Positions 17,528-26,533 of a stretch of 59,089 nt of DNA are shown here, in pieces. The notes below the pieces were generated by a model. It searched no databases. It was not told where the DNA came from and worked only from the letters and a program-made list of their open reading frames with translations. Numbering within the stretch: position 1 is the stretch's first letter; every line of letters begins with the position of its first letter. The stretch is taken from assembly GCA_015065935.1 (NCBI GenBank), contig SVPI01000008.1:1-59089 (forward strand), in the 5' to 3' direction. Position numbers and translations under genes: made by a program. The DNA is from Oscillospiraceae bacterium (GTDB lineage Bacteria; Bacillota; Clostridia; Oscillospirales; Acutalibacteraceae).

Positions 17528-18727
17528 TTATTTAATCTTTTTAAACTTATTATAAGGTAGAGAAACAATAATTCCCACAACCATTAAAGCCGCCCACATA
17601 GCAATGAGTCCGCCCCAACCAACTACACCGACTGAATTTGCAAAGATTTTAGAAGAAAGCGAAGCCGCCATATAACTCATAAAATCAAGGAAACCTGTGG
17701 CGCCTGAAACCATTCCTGTATTTCTAAGGCTTGGACAATAAAAACTCCAAAGCATTGTTGCGGCGATATTTGCAGTTAAAATTGCAAGAACCATAAAACT
17801 TATGTTGACAACTGCATTTTTGGCAAAAAGCACCATAATAAAGCAAAATGATGATGCAACAAAAGCCCAAAGCGCAGTTTTTTCCATATCTCTTTTAAAA
17901 AGTTCGTAAACTGCCACCGAAATAAAGGCCGCTGCAGAAATAACAAGAGTTGAAACCGTAAACAGCAGCGCCGATGTTTTTTCGGAAAAATGCAAATGCT
18001 GAGAAAGATATGTAGGAAGCCAAAAAACAACCGTAGTTCTAACAATACCCGTTATAACCGAAATTATTGTAAATTTAATAATTTTGTATTTAATTAAAAT
18101 ACCTACCGAACCTTTGCTTCCCTTCGGTTTTGAAAACTGACCGTATTTCACAATTCCCTTTTTTTCGAAAATGCGAAAAACGGCAAAGCAAACCGCACCC
18201 ATTAAAACAAGAATTCCGCCGGTGATTTTAAAAACATTTTGCCAAACGAAAAGCGCAGCAATAACACCCGCGATGGGAGAGCCCAAAAGAGAAGTAAACG
18301 TGTTTGCAACGGCGCACCTTGGTGCAAGGTGTGGCTCAACATTTTCCGAAATAACTTTGGTCATAGGACCATAAATCATAGAAAGGAAAAATCCGCTTAA
18401 AGCATAAGCTGAATAAACCACTAAGGTTGTTTTAATAAACAGCGGGAAAATGAAATTACTAACACCTGCAAAAATAAGACCAAAGCCCATCATAAATTTA
18501 GGTTTTATTTTGTCCCCGATTATTCCGTTAATAAGTTGACCAAACGCATAAAACGCAAAATAGAGGGATGAAAGAGTTCCGATATCTTCAGTTGTTAAAC
18601 TTCCATCGTTTATCATTTGCGGTGAAACGGTGCTTAGAATATTTCGGGCAATATAAACCGCAAGATAGGAAATAGCGCACATTGAACCAATCATAATGGC
18701 TTTTTTTGCCGAACTGCTGATTTTCAA
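17528..18727 (-). CDS. MFS transporter (OPA/hexose-phosphate-like)
   Basis: A 399-residue protein with twelve predicted membrane helices. The first helix and loop (ISYLAVYIARNILSTVSPQM) and the GQLINGIIGDKIKPK loop-2/3 motif are of the organophosphate-antiporter style of the major facilitator superfamily (GlpT/UhpT relatives). The start is uncertain. A TTG at 18727 has AGAGGG 8 nt upstream, while an ATG at 18772 has no ribosome site, so I prefer the TTG. It stands alone between its own terminator and the divergent HAD gene. The substrate cannot be deduced. Confidence 0.78.
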   Translation of the reverse strand: MKISSSAKKAIMIGSMCAISYLAVYIARNILSTVSPQMINDGSLTTEDIGTLSSLYFAFYAFGQLINGIIGDKIKPKFMMGFGLIFAGVSNFIFPLFIKTTLVVYSAYALSGFFLSMIYGPMTKVISENVEPHLAPRCAVANTFTSLLGSPIAGVIAALFVWQNVFKITGGILVLMGAVCFAVFRIFEKKGIVKYGQFSKPKGSKGSVGILIKYKIIKFTIISVITGIVRTTVVFWLPTYLSQHLHFSEKTSALLFTVSTLVISAAAFISVAVYELFKRDMEKTALWAFVASSFCFIMVLFAKNAVVNISFMVLAILTANIAATMLWSFYCPSLRNTGMVSGATGFLDFMSYMAASLSSKIFANSVGVVGWGGLIAMWAALMVVGIIVSLPYNKFKKIK

Positions 18728-18811
18728 GGCCTTGACCCTCTTTCTCCTTAAATCACCTTTAAAGTATATCATTACATTTTTGGTAATGCAAGAGATAAAA
18801 ACGTTTTTTTC

Positions 18812-18840
18812 TTGAAAATGCAGTATTTATATGATATCAT
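18812..18840 (+). promoter_or_regulatory. Putative promoter of the HAD gene
   Basis: TTGAAA, 17-bp spacer, TATCAT, about 35 bp upstream of the ATG at 18876. Confidence 0.45.
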
Positions 18841-18875
18841 TAATATGTATATGTTTAATAGAGTGAGGTGAGATA

Positions 18876-19514
18876 ATGTTTAGCGTTATTTTTGATATGG
18901 ACGGCACACTTCTTGATACCCAGAAAATTTGCATTCCTGCTTGGGAATACGGGGGGCGACAGCAAGGAATAGAAAATTTAGGAGAGCACGTTTGTAGTGT
19001 TTTCGGTATGAATTCAAACGGCTCATCCCATTATTTGCGCACCCATTTCCCCACCCTTGATGTTGAGCTTTTTAAGAAGCACGCAAGAGAATATATTGAA
19101 ACAAACGGTAATGTTGAATTCAAAAAGGGTGCAAAGGAAATTCTCACTTTTTTAAAGGAAAACAATGTTAAAATTGCTCTTGCTTCGGGCACATCGAGAC
19201 CTTCGGTAGAACACCATATTAAAAAGGTAAACGCCGAGCATTATTTTGATGCCACTGTTTGCGGCACCGAGGTTCAAAACGGAAAGCCGGAACCCGATGT
19301 ATTTTTAAAAGCAGCAGAACTTATTGGCGCTAAGCCCGCCGACTGCTTTGTTTTTGAGGATTCGGCAAACGGTGTTAAAGCCGCACACGCCGCCGGAATG
19401 AAGGCAATTGGTATACCAGACGTTGTTCCCTTTAGTGATGAAGCGAAAAAACTACTCTTTGCTGAACACAAGGATTTTTTTGAAAGCATTGAGCTTTTAA
19501 AGAAATATCTATAA
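18876..19514 (+). CDS. HAD-superfamily phosphatase/phosphomutase
   Basis: A 212-residue haloacid dehalogenase-like hydrolase, subfamily IA. Motif I is FDMDGTLLDT (residues 6-15), motif II the Ser/Thr in LASGTSRP (about 106), and motif III the Lys in NGKPEPDVF (about 135). Motif IV is VFEDSANGVKAA (about 157-168). A helical cap lies at about 16-85. It resembles beta-phosphoglucomutase/sugar-phosphatase relatives, but the substrate is unknown. GAGGTGAG provides a strong ribosome site. It is followed 56 bp later by mgtE on the same strand and may be co-transcribed. Confidence 0.85.
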   Translation: MFSVIFDMDGTLLDTQKICIPAWEYGGRQQGIENLGEHVCSVFGMNSNGSSHYLRTHFPTLDVELFKKHAREYIETNGNVEFKKGAKEILTFLKENNVKIALASGTSRPSVEHHIKKVNAEHYFDATVCGTEVQNGKPEPDVFLKAAELIGAKPADCFVFEDSANGVKAAHAAGMKAIGIPDVVPFSDEAKKLLFAEHKDFFESIELLKKYL

Positions 19515-19570
19515 ATTTGGGTATTTACTCCCCTCTTGTTCGGCAAAATAATTAAACGGAGGTGGAACAA

Positions 19571-20929
19571 TTGGAAAATACCATTTTTCAACTGTTAGAA
19601 AATAAAAAATTCGGTGAAATTAAGGAAATTTTCCTTGATATGAACCCTGCGGATATTGCCGCCTGTTTTTCAGAAATTGAAAAACCTAACGACCTTGTTC
19701 TTTTTAGAATATTGCCTAAAGAACTGGCAAGTGAGGTGTTCGTTGAGATGGACACCGATATGCAAAAAGACCTTATCACCGCGTTTAGTGATAAGGAGCT
19801 TAAAGAGGTTATGAACGACATTTATATGGATGATGCCGTTGATATTATTGATGAAATGCCCGCCAACGTTGCAAAGCGAATTTTAGCACAAGCATCTGCA
19901 GGTGACCGAAAGCTGATAAACCAGCTTCTTGCCTACCCAGAGGACAGCGCAGGCAGCATTATGACCACTGAGTTTGTTGACCTTAAGGCTTCAATGACGG
20001 TGGCCGATGCCTTTGAGCGAATTAGGAAGGTTGGCACCGACAAGGAAACCATTTACACCTGCTATATTATTGATTCAAGCAGGCACCTTAAGGGCATTGT
20101 TTCGGTTAAGGACCTTCTGCTTTCAAAGGGAGATACGCTGCTTGAGGACATAATGAACGAAAACATTATTTTCGCGGCAACGCTGCAAAACCGTGAAGAG
20201 GTTGTTCAGCTTTTCGATAAATATGACCTTTTGGCACTGCCTGTTGTAGATAATGAAAATCGCCTTGTGGGCATTATCACGGTTGACGATGCTATTGATG
20301 TTTTGCAGGAAGAAATAACCGAGGACTTTGAAAAAATGGCGGCTATTACGCCTACCGATGCCGATGTCCCCTACCTTAAAACAGGCGTTTTTGAAATTTT
20401 CCGTTCCAGAATTATGTGGCTTTTAATTCTTATGATTTCTGCCACGGTTACGGGAATGATAATTACCTCATTTGAAAGTTCACTGGCCTCTCTTACGGTG
20501 CTTACAGCCTTTATGCCTATGCTTATGAACACCGGCGGTAACTCCGGCTCACAGTCCTCCGTTACAATAATTCGCGCCCTTTCCCTTGGGGAAATTGAGT
20601 TTCGCGATGTATTGCGCGTTTTATGGAAGGAAACAAGAGTTTCGGTGCTTTGCGGCGCCAGCCTTGCAGTGCTAAATTTCTTTAAAATGTGGGTTTTTGA
20701 TATCCTGCTCCTTAAAACCGATGGGCTTACCCTTATGGTTGCACTGGTTGTTTCGGCAACGCTGTTCTTTACCGTGCTTATTGCCAAGGTTGTTGGCTGC
20801 GTATTGCCTATTGCAGCAAAGAAACTGGGCTTTGACCCTGCGGTTATGGCAAGCCCCTTTATTACAACAATTGTAGATGCCATTTCCCTTACAATTTATT
20901 TCTTTATTGCCCAGGCTGTTTTATTCTAA
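19571..20929 (+). CDS. mgtE: Magnesium transporter MgtE
   Basis: A Mg2+-gated channel of 452 residues. The N-terminal MgtE repeat domain covers about 1-125. A CBS pair spans about 130-255, including SAGSIMTTEFVDL and VVDNENRLVGIITVDDAIDV. A long connecting helix and five membrane helices complete the protein, including the pore segment with PMLMNTGGNSGSQSS (about 315-330) that lines the selectivity filter. TTG at 19571 is chosen as start because GGAGG lies 8 nt upstream; an in-frame GTG nine bases earlier overlaps that site. No Mg2+ riboswitch was found in the 56-bp leader. Confidence 0.95.
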   Translation: MENTIFQLLENKKFGEIKEIFLDMNPADIAACFSEIEKPNDLVLFRILPKELASEVFVEMDTDMQKDLITAFSDKELKEVMNDIYMDDAVDIIDEMPANVAKRILAQASAGDRKLINQLLAYPEDSAGSIMTTEFVDLKASMTVADAFERIRKVGTDKETIYTCYIIDSSRHLKGIVSVKDLLLSKGDTLLEDIMNENIIFAATLQNREEVVQLFDKYDLLALPVVDNENRLVGIITVDDAIDVLQEEITEDFEKMAAITPTDADVPYLKTGVFEIFRSRIMWLLILMISATVTGMIITSFESSLASLTVLTAFMPMLMNTGGNSGSQSSVTIIRALSLGEIEFRDVLRVLWKETRVSVLCGASLAVLNFFKMWVFDILLLKTDGLTLMVALVVSATLFFTVLIAKVVGCVLPIAAKKLGFDPAVMASPFITTIVDAISLTIYFFIAQAVLF

Positions 20930-20933
20930 AAGG

Positions 20934-20967
20934 AAAAGCGACATTCATTAGAATGTCGCTTTTTTTA
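20934..20967. terminator. Bidirectional terminator of mgtE and the LytM gene
   Basis: AAAAGCGACATTC and GAATGTCGCTTTT form a 13-bp stem with a 4-nt loop, with T and A runs on either side. Confidence 0.88.
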
Positions 20968-21678
20968 GTTCAAAAATTCTTCAATAAGTTTTGTAGGTGA
21001 TACCGATTTACCATCTTTATAGGTTTCAAAATGCAGGTGGGCTTCATCAACACATTCGCTTGGCACGGTGCCGATTTCACCGATTGCCTGACCTGCGGCG
21101 ACAATATCACCGCTTTTAACCGTAATATTTTTAAGTCCGCAATATTTCGCCGTTACCATATTCCCGTGGTCAATGGTGATAACGGTGCCGAAATCCTTGC
21201 TATCCTCCACCGATAAAATCTTGCCATCCCCCGCGCTTTTAACTGCGGTGCCCTCATTTGCGGCAATATCAAGGCCCAAATGAAGCCGCATATCGTTATA
21301 GGTGTTTGAAAATTGCAAAACAGTATCGGAATAATCCTTTAAAATTTCACCTGTAACAGGGAGCACAAAATAACCTGCCACGGTGTTTGGTACCTTTACC
21401 TGCTCCTTATCGGTTTGTGACTGAACACCGGAGCTATAAAGCTCGCTTTCGGTAACATTTTGTGCAGGCTGACTTGTTATTGGAGCCTTTGAGGTATTCT
21501 CTATAATCTGTGAGGTTTGAGAATTTTGGCTTTTTGGCTTTGATTTATTATCAAAGGTTGCAACGGTTAAATAGGTTGCAACTGCCACCGTTAAAACACA
21601 AATTGCCAAAACGGCATAAAACCCCTTGCCCGCTAAAAATTTATCAAATTTTGACTGCTTATTTTCTTTATAATACAT
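20965..21678 (-). CDS. M23/LytM peptidase-domain membrane protein, SpoIIQ-like
   Basis: A 237-residue bitopic protein: cytoplasmic basic N-terminus, one membrane helix (about 20-42), a Ser/Thr/Gln-rich linker (about 45-95) and an extracytoplasmic LytM domain (about 100-237). The zinc ligands H133-x3-D137 and H214-x-H216 are intact, so unlike Bacillus SpoIIQ it may be an active endopeptidase, as in some clostridia. SpoIIQ is made in the forespore and pairs with SpoIIIAH across the septum during engulfment. Size and topology fit this role, but a general cell-wall hydrolase is also possible. A candidate forespore-type promoter element (GTATA, 16 nt, CAAAAATA) lies upstream at about 21704-21730. 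Confidence 0.72.
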   Translation of the reverse strand: MYYKENKQSKFDKFLAGKGFYAVLAICVLTVAVATYLTVATFDNKSKPKSQNSQTSQIIENTSKAPITSQPAQNVTESELYSSGVQSQTDKEQVKVPNTVAGYFVLPVTGEILKDYSDTVLQFSNTYNDMRLHLGLDIAANEGTAVKSAGDGKILSVEDSKDFGTVITIDHGNMVTAKYCGLKNITVKSGDIVAAGQAIGEIGTVPSECVDEAHLHFETYKDGKSVSPTKLIEEFLN

Positions 21679-21703
21679 TTAATTTTTCGCCTCCGTCAAA
21701 TAT

Positions 21704-21730
21704 TTTTGACGCTTAACAAAAAATTATACA
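21704..21730 (-). promoter_or_regulatory. Candidate forespore sigma promoter for the SpoIIQ-like gene
   Basis: On the minus strand GTATA and CAAAAATA, spaced by about 16 nt, partly match sigma F/G -35 and -10 patterns. Weak. Confidence 0.25.
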
Positions 21731-21783
21731 TTTGTTTAAAAACAGTTCATTAAAAGTTCAAAATTAAAGTGTAATATATACTT

Positions 21784-21899
21784 GTGCTTGGGCGAAAGCC
21801 GCATTTGCCCGGCACATTCCTCTCTTAATTAGAGGAATCTCTCCTCAAACCCCTTAAAAGGAAAAAGCCGTGTCCTTCCCCGACACGGCTTTTTTCTTT
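21784..21899 (+). ncRNA. Candidate structured small RNA
   Basis: A gene-free stretch with ordered structure. The first helix is GTGC-TTGGGC pairing with GCCC-GGCAC, and inside it GGC-GAAA-GCC can form a competing tetraloop hairpin. A perfect 8-bp hairpin ATTCCTCT/AGAGGAAT follows, then a C- and A-rich linker and a strong terminator at 21862-21896. A weak -10 (TAATAT, 21772) precedes it. It does not match SRP, 6S or riboswitch classes I know. The same symmetry would also fold on the minus strand as the SpoIIQ-like leader. Confidence 0.3.
21862..21899. terminator. Terminator of the cyclophilin gene (bidirectional)
   Basis: AAAAGCCGTGTC and GACACGGCTTTT form a 12-bp stem, followed by T runs on both strands. 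It lies 7 bp beyond the cyclophilin stop. Confidence 0.85.
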
Positions 21900-21905
21900 T
21901 ATTTT

Positions 21906-22502
21906 TTAAAGAACTTTAATTTCAATGCTTTCTATTATAACATCGGTTTCGGGCTTGTCGTTTTGGACGGTTTTAACATTCGCAATTTTATCAACAACAT
22001 CCATACCCTCGAAAACCTGACCAAACACGCTGTGGCGGAAATCCAGCCAAGGTGTGCCACCTAAAGCGGCGTAATCCTCAATAATATCATCCGGGAAATT
22101 ATCGGGGCCGATTTGCTTCATTTGGGAGAGCATATTAGCGGGAACGGTATCGGCCTGAACAATAAAGAACTGACTGCCGTTTGTGTTAGGTCCTGCGTTA
22201 GCCATTGAAAGGGCACCGCGAAGGTTGTGAAGGTCGATATCGAACTCATCGGCAAAGGGTCTTCCCCAAATGCTCTCGCCGCCCATACCTGTGCCTGTGG
22301 GGTCACCACCCTGAATCATAAAATCCTTAATAACGCGGTGGAAAATAAGGCCGTTATAATAGCCGTTTTTAGCGTGGGTAATAAAATTCTCGGTAGTGCG
22401 CGGTACCTCATTTACGAAAAGTTTAATGGAAATATCGCCTAAATTAGTGTGCATAACGGCAATAGTATCGCCGACTGCGGGCTTATTAGTTTGCTTTGAC
22501 AT
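21906..22502 (-). CDS. Peptidyl-prolyl cis-trans isomerase, cyclophilin type
   Basis: A cytoplasmic 198-residue prolyl isomerase that assists protein folding. The cyclophilin core is complete, with [19 protein letters not shown] (active-site Arg/Phe/Gln, about 54-72) and the substrate-groove segment [17 protein letters not shown] (about 98-114). The [15 protein letters not shown]-terminal strand is also present. No signal peptide is present. AAAGGAGA precedes the ATG. It follows the small P-loop gene by 77 bp, with a hairpin between them. Confidence 0.95.
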   Translation of the reverse strand: MSKQTNKPAVGDTIAVMHTNLGDISIKLFVNEVPRTTENFITHAKNGYYNGLIFHRVIKDFMIQGGDPTGTGMGGESIWGRPFADEFDIDLHNLRGALSMANAGPNTNGSQFFIVQADTVPANMLSQMKQIGPDNFPDDIIEDYAALGGTPWLDFRHSVFGQVFEGMDVVDKIANVKTVQNDKPETDVIIESIEIKVL

Positions 22503-22525
22503 TTTAATTCTCCTTTAAAGACTTT

Positions 22526-22567
22526 AACGCCCGACAAGGCGCAGTAATGCCTTGTCGAGCGTTTTTA
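22526..22567. other. Intercistronic hairpin between the P-loop gene and the cyclophilin gene
   Basis: A near-perfect 15-bp stem (22526-22540 with 22549-22563). The T run lies on the plus-strand side, so on the minus strand it is not a classical terminator. It may be an mRNA-stabilising or processing hairpin, or an attenuator. Confidence 0.45.
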
Positions 22568-22579
22568 TGTTTTTTAAAA

Positions 22580-22996
22580 TTAAGCCTTTTGTGCTACTTC
22601 GAAAATCTTAGCAGGCAGGTCAGCCTCATCGCAAGAAAGGGTGAAGCAGAAAATAATATTGCTTTCCTCTGCAAGAGCGGAAACTCTGTCAAGGAAATCA
22701 TAAAGCTCCTCATAATCGCGTGAACCGATGCGTAAAGTTGCATCGCCAAAGATATGGGTAACATCGTGGTTGCCGGCGTTAATGCCGCAAAGCAGACCGT
22801 AATACTCATTATATCCCGAAATGCCGAGGTTTTCAGCATCAATCAGTCTAACCTTATGTGTAATGCTAAAGGTTAAGGTATCGCCTTTTTCAACGCAAAC
22901 AACATCGCCGTTACTTGTTTCGGCGGCAGAGTTTACCATGTCAATAAGCTTTTTAGTTTTTCCTGAACCTTTTTTTCCGATGATAAGTTTAATCAT
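22580..22996 (-). CDS. Small P-loop NTPase of unknown function
   Basis: A 138-residue protein with Walker A GKKGSGKTKKLID at residues 7-19 and a plausible Walker B/aspartate strand THIFGDATLRI (about 80-90). The protein ends soon after, so it has only a minimal nucleotide-binding fold and no partner domain. I recognise this as a conserved clostridial hypothetical type but cannot give a function. The end of the protein (IIFCFTLSCDEADLP) is a beta strand plus acidic loop. It sits between pgi and the cyclophilin gene, all on the minus strand. Confidence 0.65.
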   Translation of the reverse strand: MIKLIIGKKGSGKTKKLIDMVNSAAETSNGDVVCVEKGDTLTFSITHKVRLIDAENLGISGYNEYYGLLCGINAGNHDVTHIFGDATLRIGSRDYEELYDFLDRVSALAEESNIIFCFTLSCDEADLPAKIFEVAQKA

Positions 22997-23050
22997 TCTT
23001 ACCAGCTCCTTTTATATTATTAACTGCCAAGTGACAGTTGTTTCTGGTTT

Positions 23051-24385
23051 TTAAAGTCTTGCCTCAAGCTCGGCCTTTGCGGCTTCGTAACCGGGTTTAC
23101 CGAGAAGTGCAAACATATTCTTTTTATAGCTTTCAACACCGGGTTGGTCAAAGGGGTTAACACCCAGCATATAACCCGAAATTGCGCAAGCCTTTTCAAA
23201 GAAATAAATAAGTCTGCCAAGGTTTGCCTCATCTGCCTTATCAAGGCTGATTACAAGGTTAGGCACACCGCCATCGGTATGGGCAAGAACGGTGCCCTGG
23301 AATGCCTTTTCATTTACAAAGGACATAGGCTTTCCTGCAAGGAAGTTAAGGCCATCGCCATCATCTGCTTCCTTTTCGATTATAACATCGCTGCCGCAAT
23401 CTCCAATGGTAACAACGGTTTCAAAGAGGATGCGCTTGCCATCCTGAATGTATTGTCCCATTGAGTGAAGGTCGGTTGAAAATACAACAGATGCCGGGAA
23501 AAGACCCTTGTTATCCTTACCTTCGCTCTCTCCGTAAAGCTGTTTAAACCACTCAGCCATCATTGTAAAGCGAGGCTCATAGCTAACCAGCAGTTCAATT
23601 TCTTTACCCTTGCGGTAAAGAGCGTTGCGAAGGGCGGCATATTTATAGCAGTCATTCTGCTCTAAATCAGGGGTATCATAATCCTTTGCGGCATCGGCTG
23701 CGCCCTGCATTAAAGCATCAATATCGGCACCTGCGGCTGCAATGGGTAAAAGGCCAACCGCTGTAAGAACAGAGAAGCGACCGCCAACATCATCGGGAAT
23801 AACAAAGCACTCATAGCCCTTTTCATCGGCAAGCTTTTTAAGGGTGCCACGGCACTTATCGGTTGTGCAATAAATGCGGCGTGCGGCCTCTTCCTCGCCG
23901 TATCTTTCCTCAAGCATTTTTCTAAGAACGCGGAAGGCAACGGCGGGCTCGGTTGTTGTGCCCGATTTAGAAATAATGTTAAGGGAAACGCGCTTGCCCT
24001 CACAAAGGTTTAAAATATCGCTAAGTGCGCTACCCGAAATGCTGTTACCTGCAAAGTAAATTTCGGGAACACCGTTTTTAAGGGAATTATAATAGGGACC
24101 CTTTAAAAATTCAATTGCGGCGCGGGCGCCAAGATAAGAGCCGCCGATACCGATTACTATTAAAACATCGGTATCACTTTTAATTTTTTCTGCCGCCGCT
24201 TTAATGCGGGAGAATTCCTCTTTATCATAATTAAAGGGCAAATTAACCCAACCGATAAAATCGTTGCCAAGGCCTGTTCCGTTTTTAAGCTGGTTGTGAG
24301 CAGCAGTAACCTGCTCGGTTAAACCTTTAATATCATTTTCACGCAGAAAAGGCGCTGCATAGTTTGAATTTAATTTAAGTGCCAT
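23051..24385 (-). CDS. pgi: Glucose-6-phosphate isomerase
   Basis: Interconverts glucose 6-phosphate and fructose 6-phosphate in glycolysis. The 444-residue length is that of the short Firmicute form. Substrate-phosphate motifs [16 protein letters not shown] (about 79-94) and [11 protein letters not shown] (about 138-148) are present, and the C-terminal [12 protein letters not shown] carries the catalytic Lys (about 424). The catalytic Glu/His region is within [12 protein letters not shown] and the following stretch. AGAGG lies ahead of the ATG, and a sigma-A promoter lies 45 bp upstream. The gene is probably expressed alone or with the small P-loop gene. Confidence 0.96.
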   Translation of the reverse strand: MALKLNSNYAAPFLRENDIKGLTEQVTAAHNQLKNGTGLGNDFIGWVNLPFNYDKEEFSRIKAAAEKIKSDTDVLIVIGIGGSYLGARAAIEFLKGPYYNSLKNGVPEIYFAGNSISGSALSDILNLCEGKRVSLNIISKSGTTTEPAVAFRVLRKMLEERYGEEEAARRIYCTTDKCRGTLKKLADEKGYECFVIPDDVGGRFSVLTAVGLLPIAAAGADIDALMQGAADAAKDYDTPDLEQNDCYKYAALRNALYRKGKEIELLVSYEPRFTMMAEWFKQLYGESEGKDNKGLFPASVVFSTDLHSMGQYIQDGKRILFETVVTIGDCGSDVIIEKEADDGDGLNFLAGKPMSFVNEKAFQGTVLAHTDGGVPNLVISLDKADEANLGRLIYFFEKACAISGYMLGVNPFDQPGVESYKKNMFALLGKPGYEAAKAELEARL

Positions 24386-24429
24386 GTGATTTTGCCTCTT
24401 TCTAGTATAAGACTGTCTTTTATATTTAT

Positions 24430-24458
24430 ATATTACTATATTTTCTCAGAATTTTCAA
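24430..24458 (-). promoter_or_regulatory. Putative sigma-A promoter of pgi
   Basis: TTGAAA (24458-24453), 17-bp spacer, TAATAT (24435-24430) on the minus strand. Confidence 0.55.
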
Positions 24459-24489
24459 CATAATTCTTTCGCTATATTACACTTTTTTT

Positions 24490-25701
24490 CTACAATTTGA
24501 ATAGGCAGAGTATTAATCGCAAAAAAACAGTGCTGAAATTCAGTTTCCTGACATCCTTTTCGGCCACAATATCCACGCTTCCAAGCTCCTTGCCGTCAAG
24601 CAAAAAGATAACCGTGCCCACCTTTTGCCCCGCCTTAACAGGTGCAATTATTTCGGGTTCGATACTAATTTCCTGGGTTATTTTTCCGTTTTCATTGCGT
24701 TTTAAAAGAAGGTCCAGCTTTCCACCTGCCCGAACTGCGACGGCGCTCTCGGTGCCGTTTTTAACGGCTACGGAGGTATTTTCCTTTAAATCGGCATCGA
24801 GAGATGAAAAGGTGTAGTTTGCAAAGCCATAGTTTAAAAGCTTTTTAGCGCCCTCAAAACGGTCGCTGCTGGTTTGACCATCCATAATCACGGCCACCAG
24901 CTCCATTCCGTTTCTTTTGGCAGTGGCGCTTAAGCAATAGCCTGCCTTTGAGGTTGTGCCTGTTTTAAGACCTGTGCAGCCCTCATAAAACCTTACCAGC
25001 TTATTTGTGTTAACAAGCTCGCTTTCCCCATTTCTAAGCGAATCCATCCACACGGTAGAATATTGCTTTATAAGCTCGTGGGTAATCAGTTCCCTTGACA
25101 TAAGCGCAACATCGTGAGCGGTGGTAGTGTGACCCTCGGCATCAAGACCTGTGCAGTTTATAAAGGTAGTGCTGTTCATACCTATTGCCTTTGCCTTTTT
25201 ATTCATTTCCTCAACAAAGGTTTCCTCACTGCCTGAAACGGCTTCGGCAAGTGCTACGGTGGCATCGTTTGCCGATGCAATTACCGCCGCCTTTAAAAGG
25301 TCGTTAACCGTCATTTGCTCATTAGGCTCAAGCCAAATTTGTGAGCCTCCCATTTTGGCGGCGTGTTCGCTGGCGGTCACCACGGTTTCCAGGGTTAAAC
25401 GCCCATCATCAAGCGCCTCCATTATTAAAACAAGAGACATAATTTTAGTAATAGAGGCTGGTGCGGTTACCTCATCGGCATTATCCTCATAAAGAATTTT
25501 ACCTGTTTTAGCCTCCATTAAAATGCAACTTTTTGCCTTTATATCAAGGGTCTGCCCTATCTCCCCCACCGTTGCTACCGCCTCTAAGGGCACGTTCAAA
25601 TCATCGGCATCATACTCCATTGAAACGGTTTTTGCGCTACACGGAAAGGCAAAGGTAAAAATTAGTGCCAGACTTAAAAATATTGCTGAAATTTTCTTCA
25701 T
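24490..25701 (-). CDS. D-alanyl-D-alanine carboxypeptidase (S11, DacF/PBP5-like)
   Basis: A 403-residue secreted penicillin-binding protein that trims the terminal D-Ala of peptidoglycan stem peptides. The signal peptide covers residues 1-23. The catalytic motifs are S83-x-x-K86, S143-A-N145 and K246-T-G248, followed by the PBP5 C-terminal beta domain (about 275-385). A short hydrophobic/basic tail (LNFSTVFLRLILCLF) could act as membrane anchor. The ATG at 25701 has AGGGGGA 5-6 nt upstream; an upstream TTG has none. Whether it is vegetative or sporulation-specific (DacF) is not decided by the sequence. Confidence 0.92.
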   Translation of the reverse strand: MKKISAIFLSLALIFTFAFPCSAKTVSMEYDADDLNVPLEAVATVGEIGQTLDIKAKSCILMEAKTGKILYEDNADEVTAPASITKIMSLVLIMEALDDGRLTLETVVTASEHAAKMGGSQIWLEPNEQMTVNDLLKAAVIASANDATVALAEAVSGSEETFVEEMNKKAKAIGMNSTTFINCTGLDAEGHTTTAHDVALMSRELITHELIKQYSTVWMDSLRNGESELVNTNKLVRFYEGCTGLKTGTTSKAGYCLSATAKRNGMELVAVIMDGQTSSDRFEGAKKLLNYGFANYTFSSLDADLKENTSVAVKNGTESAVAVRAGGKLDLLLKRNENGKITQEISIEPEIIAPVKAGQKVGTVIFLLDGKELGSVDIVAEKDVRKLNFSTVFLRLILCLFKL

Positions 25702-25753
25702 AAAAATCCCCCTATACAAGAAAATTTTATGAAAGATATACCCTTATAAGAAC

Positions 25754-25783
25754 AAAAAACGGCACCAATGTGCCGTTTTAATT
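25754..25783 (-). terminator. Terminator of the radC-like gene
   Basis: AAAACGGCAC and GTGCCGTTTT form a 10-bp stem with a 4-nt loop, followed by TTGTTC on the minus strand. Confidence 0.75.
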
Positions 25784-25813
25784 GCCTTTTTTAAAAATAT
25801 GATATATAATGAT

Positions 25814-26521
25814 TTAAAATATGTGGGTGTATTCTGCCGACTGTGCCATTGACACATAATCGTTTTCCTCAAGAACAACGTGGTCAACAAGGTTAACGCC
25901 AACCTGGGCGAGCAGTCTTTTAATATTAACCGTTGCCTCGGCATCACTCACCGAAGGAATAGCAATTCCACTTGGGTGATTGTGGGCAATGATAACCGAA
26001 TGAGCTCCAATTTTAAGCACCTTTTCCACAATCTTTTTAGCACTTACGGTAACCGAATCATTTTCCCCTGTGCTGATTATGTCAAAGGATAAAAATTCGT
26101 ACTTGGAATTTAAGCTTATCATTGACATCATTTCGGCCTTTGCGCCGTGATATTGCTCTAAAAGGAAGTTGCCGTAATCCTTAACAGTTTTAAAGGAACG
26201 CTTTTTAGCTTCGCTTTCGTGGTAGCGCCTTGCCGCTGTCAAAATAAGTTTTAAAAACACCGAGAGGTTTTCGGTTACACCCTTTACTTTTTTAAAATTC
26301 TTTGCATCGGTGTTAAAAACACCTGAAAAGGAGCCGAACTCGTTTAAAAGCCTTTTTGCCGTTAAACGTGTATCAACCCTTGGAAGTGCGTAAAAAAGCA
26401 ACATTTCAAGCAACTGATAATCGGGAAAATCTTTGGTGTTTTCCATTTCCATAAACTGCTTTTTCATACGCTGTCTATGCCCCTCGCGAAGCTTCTTTTC
26501 TTCATCGCTCATATTTGCCAT
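25814..26521 (-). CDS. radC: RadC family (JAB/MPN domain) protein
   Basis: A 235-residue protein. The N-terminal UPF0758 helix-hairpin-helix part (about 10-100) is followed by the JAMM metalloprotease-like domain. The zinc motif is H180-N-H182-P-S-G followed by D193 (HNHPSG-x4-PS-x2-D). The name RadC is historical; the role in DNA metabolism is unproven. It starts 12 bp from the MITE-like element and is divergent from the rluD-like gene. Confidence 0.92.
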   Translation of the reverse strand: MANMSDEEKKLREGHRQRMKKQFMEMENTKDFPDYQLLEMLLFYALPRVDTRLTAKRLLNEFGSFSGVFNTDAKNFKKVKGVTENLSVFLKLILTAARRYHESEAKKRSFKTVKDYGNFLLEQYHGAKAEMMSMISLNSKYEFLSFDIISTGENDSVTVSAKKIVEKVLKIGAHSVIIAHNHPSGIAIPSVSDAEATVNIKRLLAQVGVNLVDHVVLEENDYVSMAQSAEYTHIF

Positions 26522-26533
26522 TTTACCACCACC

